64,000 nt of DNA from positions 248,001-312,000 of the forward strand of contig PBQA01000020.1 in NCBI GenBank assembly GCA_002724925.1. The letters run 5' to 3'. The first letter of the stretch is position 1. Each line of letters begins with the position of its first letter. The stretch comes from Oceanospirillaceae bacterium (GTDB lineage: Bacteria > Pseudomonadota > Gammaproteobacteria > Pseudomonadales > Oceanobacteraceae). A program made the translations under genes and the position numbers. Positions 56,780-64,000 of the stretch are shown in pieces. The notes under the pieces are model-generated. The model was not told the DNA's origin, made no database searches, and worked only from the letters and a program-made list of their open reading frames with translations.

Positions 56780-57208
56780 ATGGCAATGACCGTCCACTGC
56801 GATATCGTCAGCGCTGAAGAGAACCTCTTCTCTGGTCTGGTCGAGCGAGTAATTGCTGCAGGTGCTCTGGGTGATCTGGGTGTTGAACCTGGTCACGCAG
56901 CCCTGCTGACTCCGCTCAAGCCGGGTCCTGTCCGCATTGTTAAGCAAGGCGGCGAAGAAGAGATTGTCTACGTCTCTGGCGGCTATCTCGAAGTACAGCC
57001 AAATTCAGTGTCTATCCTGGCCGACACCGCTGTTCGTGCAAACGACATCGATGAAGCCGCGGCACTGGAGGCGAAGAAACACGCTGAACAGGCGATGGAA
57101 AATCAGGGTGCAGACTTTGATTACTCCCGCGCAATGTCTCAGCTTGCTGAAGCGGCAGCGCAGCTGCGTACGATTCAGCAGATCCGCGAGAAGCTTGGTA
57201 AACACTGA
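56780..57208 (+). CDS. atpC: ATP synthase F1 subunit epsilon
   Basis: 142 residues: beta-sandwich domain ([20 protein letters not shown], then [16 protein letters not shown]) and a C-terminal helical hairpin ending IREKLGKH. It couples the rotor to the c-ring and can inhibit ATP hydrolysis. It is last in the operon. Its 3' end is partly repeated 120 bp downstream. Confidence 0.96.
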   Translation: MAMTVHCDIVSAEENLFSGLVERVIAAGALGDLGVEPGHAALLTPLKPGPVRIVKQGGEEEIVYVSGGYLEVQPNSVSILADTAVRANDIDEAAALEAKKHAEQAMENQGADFDYSRAMSQLAEAAAQLRTIQQIREKLGKH

Positions 57209-57223
57209 GTTTTTGCGGTACAG

Positions 57224-57253
57224 AAAGCCTCGCCTCTTGCGAGGCTTTTTTTT
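57224..57253 (+). terminator. Terminator 1 of the atp operon
   Basis: AAAGCCTCGC, loop CTCTT, GCGAGGCTTTTTTTT, starting 16 nt after the atpC stop. Strong stem and T-run. Confidence 0.93.
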
Positions 57254-57298
57254 GACTACTGAAACGCAGCTTAGCTGCGACCGGCGTACAGTGGTTAT

Positions 57299-57330
57299 CA
57301 GATCCGTGAGAAGCTTGGTAAGCACAGAGT
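57299..57330 (+). repeat. Decayed duplicate of the atpC 3' end
   Basis: 32 bp matching 57179-57210 (the last atpC codons and stop) at 29 of 32 positions, offset by 120 bp. It is followed by a second terminator, so the atpC tail plus terminator unit appears to have been duplicated in tandem and then to have diverged. Confidence 0.8.
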
Positions 57331-57346
57331 CATCCGGATCAGAAAT

Positions 57347-57368
57347 AACCCGCTGAGGCGGGTTTTTT
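57347..57368 (+). terminator. Terminator 2 of the atp operon
   Basis: AACCCGC, loop TGAG, GCGGGTTTTTT. It sits after the duplicated atpC tail in the same relative place as terminator 1, giving a double terminator. Confidence 0.9.
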
Positions 57369-57469
57369 ATAGCCGGACTTCCGAGGGCTGCTTGGTACAA
57401 TTATTTTTATAGCCAAGGCTTACGGATTTACGACGTTTTACTCAGGGAAAATAAGGAAATAGAGCTACA

Positions 57470-58048
57470 ATGAAAGAATATGCACTGGTGCCGGCTCTGG
57501 CGCTCTCACTTCTTTCTCCACAGCTTTTTGCTACTGAGGCAGACAAACAGTTCTATATCGGAGCCAACCTGGGCGTCGGCTCAGGTGAAGAGACTATCTC
57601 GATTGATGGTGATGAGGAGGACTACGATACGGATATTTCAACTATGAGGCTGGCAGTAGGCTTTATCGTTGATGAAAATGTTCGTATCGAGGCTTCATAC
57701 GGTGGCTATGATCTGGAATTTGATGACTTTGAAGATTCAGAAATCACAACGTTTGAGTTTGACGGCTACTTACTTTTTCCCGCCGATGGGGTAACACCTT
57801 ACGTTACCGCTGGTTTGGGCCTCGCGACCTATGAAGATACGGGAGACGTGCTTGAAGGTGATGATCTGTCAGGTGTTTCTCTTCAGCTAGGTGCTGGCAT
57901 TTCAATGCCCGTAAGTGAGGTAGTGGAGCTCGATGCCTCTTATCGTATCAAGGTAATCGGCTGGGAGACGGTCGAGGTCTTTGATACTGAAATTGAGACA
58001 AGCCATTCAATGGGGCTCTTCACCGTTGGCGGCAGAGTATTATTCTGA
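57470..58048 (+). CDS. Outer-membrane beta-barrel protein (OmpA/opacity-like, small porin family)
   Basis: 192 residues. It has a signal peptide (MKEYALVPALALSLLSPQLF, cleavage after ATE or FA), then FYIGANLGVGSG and about eight alternating strands, ending FTVGGRVLF with a C-terminal Phe, as expected for a barrel recognised by BAM. Loops are strongly acidic (DGDEEDYDTD, DDFEDSEI), which could bind cations. AAGGAAAT precedes the ATG. Confidence 0.82.
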   Translation: MKEYALVPALALSLLSPQLFATEADKQFYIGANLGVGSGEETISIDGDEEDYDTDISTMRLAVGFIVDENVRIEASYGGYDLEFDDFEDSEITTFEFDGYLLFPADGVTPYVTAGLGLATYEDTGDVLEGDDLSGVSLQLGAGISMPVSEVVELDASYRIKVIGWETVEVFDTEIETSHSMGLFTVGGRVLF

Positions 58049-58058
58049 TCGTTTCAAG

Positions 58059-58083
58059 AAGCCCCGCATACACGGGGCTTTTC
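58059..58083 (+). terminator. Terminator between convergent outer-membrane and lipoprotein genes
   Basis: AAGCCCCG, loop CATACA, CGGGGCTTTT. The left arm begins with AA only, so it is stronger in the rightward direction, but it could serve both convergent genes. Confidence 0.85.
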
Positions 58084-58089
58084 ACTGTA

Positions 58090-58902
58090 TCAGGGGTACT
58101 GGCTAACCGTGTTTTCACTATTTTCCTGATACATACGCTCAAGTACGGAGTATGAGGGTTTTCGTTCGTCCCGGGTCCGGTAGCCGTGATCATTTTCTTC
58201 CCACCAGCTACTGAGAAAACGACGGCGGTCCATTTGCCAGCTACAGCTACGGTAGTTATCGAGTGGCATGACGACACTCTGACGTATCTGGTGTTTGTCA
58301 GTGTAACTTATTGGCAGGTAGGACATTAATGGTGCATCAGCCTCCGCATACATCACCACCCAGAAATTAAGGTCCCCTCCAGGAGGAACTTCAAAATCCC
58401 GCGCGAGAATGTGTGAGCTGTCCTCCAGTGATCTAGGGCCATAAGAGGCCTGATCTATTGCTTCGTCCGCTCGCGTCAAAAGGATTCCAGTTGCGAGCGC
58501 CGCTCCCGCACTCTTGCTAAGCTGAGAGTCCGAATTCAGCCCTATTGAGGCAATCTTCAGAGCGGAGGACGTCATCAGAACTTCATTAAGTATTTCTCTT
58601 CGTTTGCGGTTTATCGTCGCTTTAGCCCATGATTCCAGGCGGTCACCAGTCATAATCTCAAACTGAGTGGAGGCATAAGGAAGTCGTATAGCCGTCGATG
58701 AGACTGTCTGCCATTCCGAGCTGGGGTTAACGACGGCAATGCGCAGGTAACTGAAGTGATCATTGCAGAGGTCTCCCTCAAAGCGTGCAGACAGTTCCAG
58801 TTCCGCTGAGTCATGCACCTGGGTACCAGGCGTTCCGTAATGAGGCCCTCTCGCGCAAGCGACGAGACCAAGAATAAAAACGGCAGTAACGATTAAGCGC
58901 AT
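58090..58902 (-). CDS. Hypothetical lipoprotein (270 aa)
   Basis: MRLIVTAVFILGLVACARGP gives a lipobox LVAC. The mature part has a mixed strand/helix pattern with a Tyr/Arg-rich end (RSCSWQMDRRRFLSSWWEEN, then SYSVLERMYQENSENT). I recognise no domain. It converges on the outer-membrane protein gene and shares the terminator between them; the hybrid kinase gene lies just upstream on the same strand. Confidence 0.65.
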   Translation of the reverse strand: MRLIVTAVFILGLVACARGPHYGTPGTQVHDSAELELSARFEGDLCNDHFSYLRIAVVNPSSEWQTVSSTAIRLPYASTQFEIMTGDRLESWAKATINRKRREILNEVLMTSSALKIASIGLNSDSQLSKSAGAALATGILLTRADEAIDQASYGPRSLEDSSHILARDFEVPPGGDLNFWVVMYAEADAPLMSYLPISYTDKHQIRQSVVMPLDNYRSCSWQMDRRRFLSSWWEENDHGYRTRDERKPSYSVLERMYQENSENTVSQYP

Positions 58903-58977
58903 ATCATTCCCTGAAGGTTTGCTAAAGCTTTTTAATATGCCATCGTCATATGACTTATTTGTGAAAACTTAGCGTCT

Positions 58978-61900
58978 TCAGGCCTGATTGCGCTTGCTCA
59001 GAAACTCGCTGAAAGCCTCTTCCAGCTTGTCGTATTCATCCTCAAACATGTGCTTATATTTCTTCAGCGTATCCATGTGCCCCTCGCGGGCTTCGGCTTC
59101 CAGGGTTTTGCAGATATGTTGCAACCGCGTCGCCGCAACACTGGCCGACGAGCCTTGCAGGAACTTAGCGAGCGACACGACCTCTGCGGTATCAGTCCGC
59201 GCCAGCGCGCTCTTCAATTTAGCGACTTTTTCTTCACTGGCTTCATGAAATACATCAATTAATCTTCCTAGTCGCTCTTCCTGATTACTTACCAGCTTCA
59301 TGACGGTTGGCTTATCCCACACGGGGTATATATCCAGGTCAGTGCTTTTTTCAACCACCAGCTGCTCTACAGGCTGATATTCGGCAGAGGTGACGGCTGA
59401 CATCCATTGAGTCAGTGCTTTCCGCAGCTCTTCGTTATCAATCGGTTTGGCTAAATAATCGTCCATACCGGAGAGCAGGCATTTCTCACGATCTCCTGCC
59501 ATAGCACTTGCAGTCATTGCGATGACAGGGATTCTGCAGGCACTATCGCCGGCATATCCCCCGCGAATCTGGCGAGTACACTCATAGCCGTCCATGGAAG
59601 GCATCTGACAATCCATAAGGATAAGATCAATCAGGTGGCCGGAGCGACGCAGCATATCGATGGCTTCTACGCCATTTCCGGCGGAAACGACTTCAGCGCC
59701 AAGGTGACGCACCATTCCCTCTATTACCGCCAGGTTAATCTGGTTGTCGTCAACCGCGAGAATTCTTCGCCCTGCCAGGGCGGCAGTTTTACCGCTGCTC
59801 TCCAGATTGGAACTTTTTTCGTCAGCAGATCCTGTTTTTAATCGGCGAACCGCATACTCCAGTTGCACCGGAGTAATGGGTTTCGATAAACGGAAGGCTC
59901 CATGCAAGTCGGGAAGTTCGATCTCTGTGCGCTTTACGTGAGGCACGGTGATGATGACTCCAGCGACGTTTTCATGAGGTACGAAGTTTTCGGCCAGAGT
60001 GGCATCAATGATTATGTAGCTACCTTTCCGGATATGCGCATCAGGCCGTGGGTGACGTGAGCTGATTGCTTGAGCACCCCAGCTTTTGAGAAGTTTTACC
60101 AGGTTTGCCGCTGAATCATCGGAGCGGTCAATGACATGGAAGTTGAGCCCGGAAAAATCGGGGTTTTGTTTTTCAGCTTCTGAACCTACTGCCAATTTCT
60201 GAACAAAAGTGGCTGTGAATTTAGTGCCTGATCCTTTTTCGCTCTGAACATCCAGTCTGCCACCCATTAACTTACAGAGTTTATTGGTAATAGTGAGTCC
60301 CAAGCCTGTACCACCAAATTCTCTTGTTACCGCCGCATCCTCCTGAACAAAGGCGTCGAAAATGGTTGGCAGTTTTTCTTTGCTTATACCGACACCGGTA
60401 TCCTCTACTTCGATGCTCAATGTGGTGCTTTCTGCGTTTGTATTCTGCGTAGTCAGCCGTACAAGAATATGCCCTTTCAGCGTAAACTTGATCGCGTTAT
60501 TAATCAGGTTGGTGAGTATTTGGCGGATACGGTTTGCATCACCGGAAAGCGAAGGTGACTGTACTTCTGAAACATCGAGAATGATCTCCAGACCTTTTTC
60601 TGACGCCGGGACTGACATGGATAGCACCAGATCTGAGATCAAGCGATTGAGGTCGTAGGGGATATTATCAATATCGAGTTTTCCTGCTTCGATCTTTGAA
60701 AAATCGAGGACATCATTAACGATCGCTGCCAATAATTGTGAGCTGGTATCTGCAAGATCAAGATACCGCTTTTCCTGAACTCTGAGTTCGCCGCGGCGAA
60801 TCAACTGAAGCATACCAATAATGCCATTAAGAGGTGTCCGGATTTCATGGCTGACATTAGCAATAAACTGGCTCTTGGCGCGGCTTGCGGACAGTGCCAT
60901 ATTTCGTGCCTGCTCGAGTTCTTCGGTTCTCTGTTCGACGACGGCTTCGAGGTTAGTGTTTAAATCGCGGATTCGTTGTTCTGCTCGTTCCTGTTCGCTG
61001 ATGTCCCGAATGATTGCAGAAACACCGATGGCCGCTCCCTTGGCCGTTTTGATGGGTGATACGCTGAGTTGGGTGGTCAGAGTGTGCTGATTTTTTGAGA
61101 CAAGAGGTACGCGTAATGTCTCAGGTTGACCACCTTCAGCAACGCTGGCGATCACTTCTTTGACCCATTCCTGATGCTCGCCAGTGGCAAAGGTCTCGGT
61201 AAAGTCACTGTTTTCAATCTGGCGGCTGCTATAACCCAGGATGCTGGTTGCAGCGCTGTTCCAGCTTGTTATGGTTCCGTCCGTGCGCATCCCTATGATG
61301 GCATCCGTTGAGTCATCCACAATGGCACGGAAGCGTGCTTCGGTATCACTCAGATTTAAGGTTTTACGTACCTGCCGCTGGTAGAACAGGAACAGCACAC
61401 TCAGTACGAAAGAAACAACTAAGGCGGCGGCGCTGAACCGCAACGTGTCTGAGATCGTTTGTTGCTGGATAAGCCGCGTTGGGGTCGCTATGGCAACCTT
61501 GATAAACCGATCACCATTGGAGCCGGGCATGTTCAGCTGGCGCTGCGTCAGGTAGTAGTGCGCTCCGTCGCTGTTTGCTGATACGAGTGCGGTACCGCGG
61601 TGAATAGAGTTTTGCTCTGCGCTGTACAGGTCGCTCCAGAGCGTGGCGTTTGCGAATTCAAAGCTGAAGGCCTCTCCCGATGTGGGTGACACAAGGATAT
61701 GGCCATCGTGATCGTACAGGTACACTTTGCTTGTATTGGCTGCCAGGTTACTGAGACGAGACAGCAGGAAATAGGCGTCAAAGTTAAGAACCAGTGCGCC
61801 GAAAAGATGGCCATCTTGCGCATATATCGGCATGACGAGTCGGTAAACTGATTGATGTGGATAGGAAACGCGCCCGTATTCTTTATTCAGTTCAATATCG

Positions 61901-62436
61901 GATAGGTAGAAGTCGTTGGCTCGGATATAGGGCAGTATTTCAACGTAATCGCGGCCCCGCTTCTCCTGAAGTTCGGTACTGTTTGCAACCCGGGTGCTGC
62001 TGCCGGTGCGCTGCACACGAATAATTTCCGACCAGTTGCCGTCATTGATCAGATAGCGCGCCTGCAACGCGTGAGCGTTATTTTCAATGTAAGCTTGAAA
62101 GATGGTTTCCAGACGGGCTTTCCATTGTGCCTGCCGGGTATTGTCGAGCGGATCGATACCGCCGTTGCCTGAGGACCGCACTATGCCATGTATGGGTGGA
62201 GTCGCATAAAGGAAGCGTAGCTGGTGATAGTCCCTTTCGAACTGCTTGGCGAGTTCATCGATGATGGCGCTCTGCTGCTCGCCTGAAGCCTGCTGATACT
62301 GATCAAACACGCGCTGTTCAGACAAGTAGTATTGGCCGACTGTCACGAGTGTGAGCAAGAGAAGCAGGCCGAGTACCATGGTTTGTGGTCGTATATAGGC
62401 AGCTTGCTGCTGTTTGCTCGTGTGCCTCAGAAACAT
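58978..62436 (-). CDS. Hybrid sensor histidine kinase (Cache-PAS-HisKA-HATPase-REC-Hpt)
   Basis: 1152 residues from the ATG at 62436, chosen for the GAGAGG 7 nt upstream; a start at 62526 would place 30 extra residues before the membrane anchor. Order: TM1 (18-37), periplasmic double-Cache-like sensor, TM2 (about 345-370), PAS, HisKA with ANVSHEIRTPLNG, HATPase (NLINNAIKFT, DTGVGISKEK, GGTGLGLTI), a degenerate receiver-like segment, a true receiver (LAVDDNQINL, LILMDCQMPSMDGYE, AKPIDNEEL) and a C-terminal Hpt-like domain. In the latter the phospho-accepting His is replaced by K1091 (LAKFLQGSSA). The ligand is unknown. Confidence 0.9.
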   Translation of the reverse strand: MFLRHTSKQQQAAYIRPQTMVLGLLLLLTLVTVGQYYLSEQRVFDQYQQASGEQQSAIIDELAKQFERDYHQLRFLYATPPIHGIVRSSGNGGIDPLDNTRQAQWKARLETIFQAYIENNAHALQARYLINDGNWSEIIRVQRTGSSTRVANSTELQEKRGRDYVEILPYIRANDFYLSDIELNKEYGRVSYPHQSVYRLVMPIYAQDGHLFGALVLNFDAYFLLSRLSNLAANTSKVYLYDHDGHILVSPTSGEAFSFEFANATLWSDLYSAEQNSIHRGTALVSANSDGAHYYLTQRQLNMPGSNGDRFIKVAIATPTRLIQQQTISDTLRFSAAALVVSFVLSVLFLFYQRQVRKTLNLSDTEARFRAIVDDSTDAIIGMRTDGTITSWNSAATSILGYSSRQIENSDFTETFATGEHQEWVKEVIASVAEGGQPETLRVPLVSKNQHTLTTQLSVSPIKTAKGAAIGVSAIIRDISEQERAEQRIRDLNTNLEAVVEQRTEELEQARNMALSASRAKSQFIANVSHEIRTPLNGIIGMLQLIRRGELRVQEKRYLDLADTSSQLLAAIVNDVLDFSKIEAGKLDIDNIPYDLNRLISDLVLSMSVPASEKGLEIILDVSEVQSPSLSGDANRIRQILTNLINNAIKFTLKGHILVRLTTQNTNAESTTLSIEVEDTGVGISKEKLPTIFDAFVQEDAAVTREFGGTGLGLTITNKLCKLMGGRLDVQSEKGSGTKFTATFVQKLAVGSEAEKQNPDFSGLNFHVIDRSDDSAANLVKLLKSWGAQAISSRHPRPDAHIRKGSYIIIDATLAENFVPHENVAGVIITVPHVKRTEIELPDLHGAFRLSKPITPVQLEYAVRRLKTGSADEKSSNLESSGKTAALAGRRILAVDDNQINLAVIEGMVRHLGAEVVSAGNGVEAIDMLRRSGHLIDLILMDCQMPSMDGYECTRQIRGGYAGDSACRIPVIAMTASAMAGDREKCLLSGMDDYLAKPIDNEELRKALTQWMSAVTSAEYQPVEQLVVEKSTDLDIYPVWDKPTVMKLVSNQEERLGRLIDVFHEASEEKVAKLKSALARTDTAEVVSLAKFLQGSSASVAATRLQHICKTLEAEAREGHMDTLKKYKHMFEDEYDKLEEAFSEFLSKRNQA

Positions 62437-62562
62437 GGGGCTGCCTCTCGTGAACGTTGGCCTGTTCTCAAGGTTTAGTTCAAAGAGGCCAATATTCAAC
62501 TCGATACTATGTGTGTCTCCTGACAATCAGGACGAGACTCGGCTATCAGAACGGCAGTCTCG

Positions 62563-64000
62563 TCAGCGCTTATCGGATAGCTTGTTGAGCAGCAGGACAG
62601 GCACGAGGCCGATAACGACAATGAGTAAAGATGCGGTGGAGGCCTCGGCGATGCGCTCATCGCTGGCCAGCTTATAGACGCGGGTCGCCAGCGTTTCAAA
62701 ATCGAACGGGCGCAACAGCAAGGTAGCGGGTAGCTCGCGCATACTGTCGACGAAGACAAGGATGCCCGCTGCCAGTATTGAGCGGCTCATCAATGGCAGG
62801 TGGATACTTTTCAATACGCGCCATGGAGTCGCTCCCAGGCTGCGAGCGGCTTGATCGTATATCGGAGGAATAGCTTCCATGCCACTGTTGGTCGAGTTGA
62901 ACGCCACGGTGAGAAAGCGCACGACATAAGCATATACAACGATGGCAACCGTACCGGTCAGTAGTAGCCCAGTCTGAATATCAAACTGCTCGTCAAAGAA
63001 GGTAGCGATGGCGCGATCGAATTGCGATACCGGGGCGAACAAGCCTACTGCCAGCAAGGCACCGGGTAGCGCATAACCCAGTGTTGATAGTTGGATAGAA
63101 AGGTTCACGGCTTTGCTGTCAGTCAGACGCTTAGCGTACGTCAGGACAAGCGCGATGATGACAGCGGCCAGTGTCGCTGACAAAGCCACTTGCAGGCTAT
63201 TGCCGATAAACCCGGTAAAGCCATGTCCTAGCAGTGGATCACCTGTGGTCAGTGCGAAATACGCGAGGGTGCCACCAGGGATCAAGCTGCCCAATACGAC
63301 AGGCAGAACGCACAGTAATGTCGCGCCTGCTGCTACTAGGCCTGTCAGCTGGGTGCGCTGAAGGTTACCGTCGCGGGCGATGGCTTGAGCCTGAGACGGG
63401 CGCCGGTTGTACTTTTCGATCACGATGAGCAGAACAACAAAGCTGAACATGACCGCCGCTAACTTCAGTGCCGCAGCCTTATCCCCCATTGAAAACCAGG
63501 TTCGGAATATGCCCGTCGAGAAGGTGGGTACGGCGAAGTAATCAACCGTGCCGTAATCCGCCAGCGTTTCCATCAAGACCAATGCTAGGCCACCCACTAA
63601 GGCGGGTCGGGCTGCTGGTAAGGCGATGCGCCAGAATGCAAAAAACGGACTGGCCCCCAAGGTGCGCGCTGCATCATAAAGTGTCGCCGAGCGTTGGATA
63701 AAGGCCACACGAACCAGTAGGTACACATAGGGGTACAGCACCAGACTGATAATGAAGGCCGCACCACTCAACGAGCGTATTTCAGGAAAGTAATACTCAC
63801 CAGCATACAAGCCAGTCAGGCTTCTGATCAGGGTCTGCACCGGGCCACTGTAATCCAGCAGATCGGTATAAACATAGGCGACGATATAAGCAGGGGCGGC
63901 GAGTGGCAGCATTAACGCCCAGGTCAGAATTCGACGTCCGGGGAACTCGGTTGCAGCGGTGAGCCACGCCGTTCCCACGCCAATTACAGTGGTATAGAGC
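62563..64000 (-). CDS. Iron(III)-type ABC transporter permease (cut by window edge)
   Basis: The frame stays open to base 64000, so the true start lies outside. The visible 478 residues show two permease modules with two EAA-type loops, YDAARTLGASPFFAFWRIAL and IYDQAARSLGATPWRVLKSI, typical of FbpB/SfuB fused permeases that import ferric iron bound by a periplasmic protein. LTAATEFPGRRILTWALMLP near the edge fits this family. The ATPase and binding-protein genes are not in view. Confidence 0.87.
   Translation of the reverse strand, partial: LYTTVIGVGTAWLTAATEFPGRRILTWALMLPLAAPAYIVAYVYTDLLDYSGPVQTLIRSLTGLYAGEYYFPEIRSLSGAAFIISLVLYPYVYLLVRVAFIQRSATLYDAARTLGASPFFAFWRIALPAARPALVGGLALVLMETLADYGTVDYFAVPTFSTGIFRTWFSMGDKAAALKLAAVMFSFVVLLIVIEKYNRRPSQAQAIARDGNLQRTQLTGLVAAGATLLCVLPVVLGSLIPGGTLAYFALTTGDPLLGHGFTGFIGNSLQVALSATLAAVIIALVLTYAKRLTDSKAVNLSIQLSTLGYALPGALLAVGLFAPVSQFDRAIATFFDEQFDIQTGLLLTGTVAIVVYAYVVRFLTVAFNSTNSGMEAIPPIYDQAARSLGATPWRVLKSIHLPLMSRSILAAGILVFVDSMRELPATLLLRPFDFETLATRVYKLASDERIAEASTASLLIVVIGLVPVLLLNKLSDKR

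Overview
The window is a chromosomal origin region of a gammaproteobacterium, most likely a marine Oceanospirillales-type organism. The evidence is the rnpA-yidD-yidC-mnmE and rsmG-parA-parB-atpIBEFHAGDC order, the divergent gyrB-recF-dnaN-dnaA block, perfect parS sites and gammaproteobacterial-type proteins. I do not assign a species.

Layout. 1-4.5 kb: gyrB (cut by the left edge), recF, dnaN and dnaA, all leftward, with two perfect parS sites inside recF. 4.5-5.0 kb: oriC-like DnaA-box cluster. 5.0-9.2 kb: rpmH, rnpA, yidD, yidC, mnmE. 9.2-22.4 kb: a defence locus starting exactly at the mnmE stop codon, read leftward as Dcm-like C5 methyltransferase, two unrecognised proteins, NERD-UvrD-type helicase, DrmA, DrmB and an MvaI/BcnI-family endonuclease, with a Vsr endonuclease gene diverging from the methyltransferase. 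22.4-29.2 kb: small orphan genes, a polymorphic toxin with candidate immunity genes, tandem PF10118-type metal-dependent hydrolases, a TetR regulator and a lipoprotein. 29.2-31.5 kb: a second DnaA-box cluster and mnmG. 31.5-47.1 kb: a second accessory block with higBA, a LysR regulator, the inorganic-carbon pump genes dabBA, a truncated cysD, hipAB, an MFS transporter and a five-gene extracytoplasmic cluster (cytochrome/DUF1588-type lipoprotein, DUF1501, DUF4266, DUF3570, ApbE). 47.2-57.4 kb: rsmG, parA, parB, a small exported protein and the complete atp operon. 57.5-64 kb: outer-membrane protein, lipoprotein, hybrid histidine kinase and an iron-type ABC permease cut by the right edge.

The mnmE-mnmG-rsmG-par run that is contiguous in many relatives is opened twice here, by about 20 kb and about 16 kb. 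The most notable locus is the defence block. It joins the DISARM core (DrmA, DrmB) to a CCWGG-type methyltransferase, a family of endonucleases whose namesake MvaI cuts CCWGG, the CCWGG-linked repair nuclease Vsr, an extra NERD helicase and two unknown proteins. No DrmC phospholipase-D-type gene is present. Overlapping or closely spaced genes indicate one transcription unit from the methyltransferase to the endonuclease.

All names come from reading sequence motifs. No database search or base-composition calculation was run.
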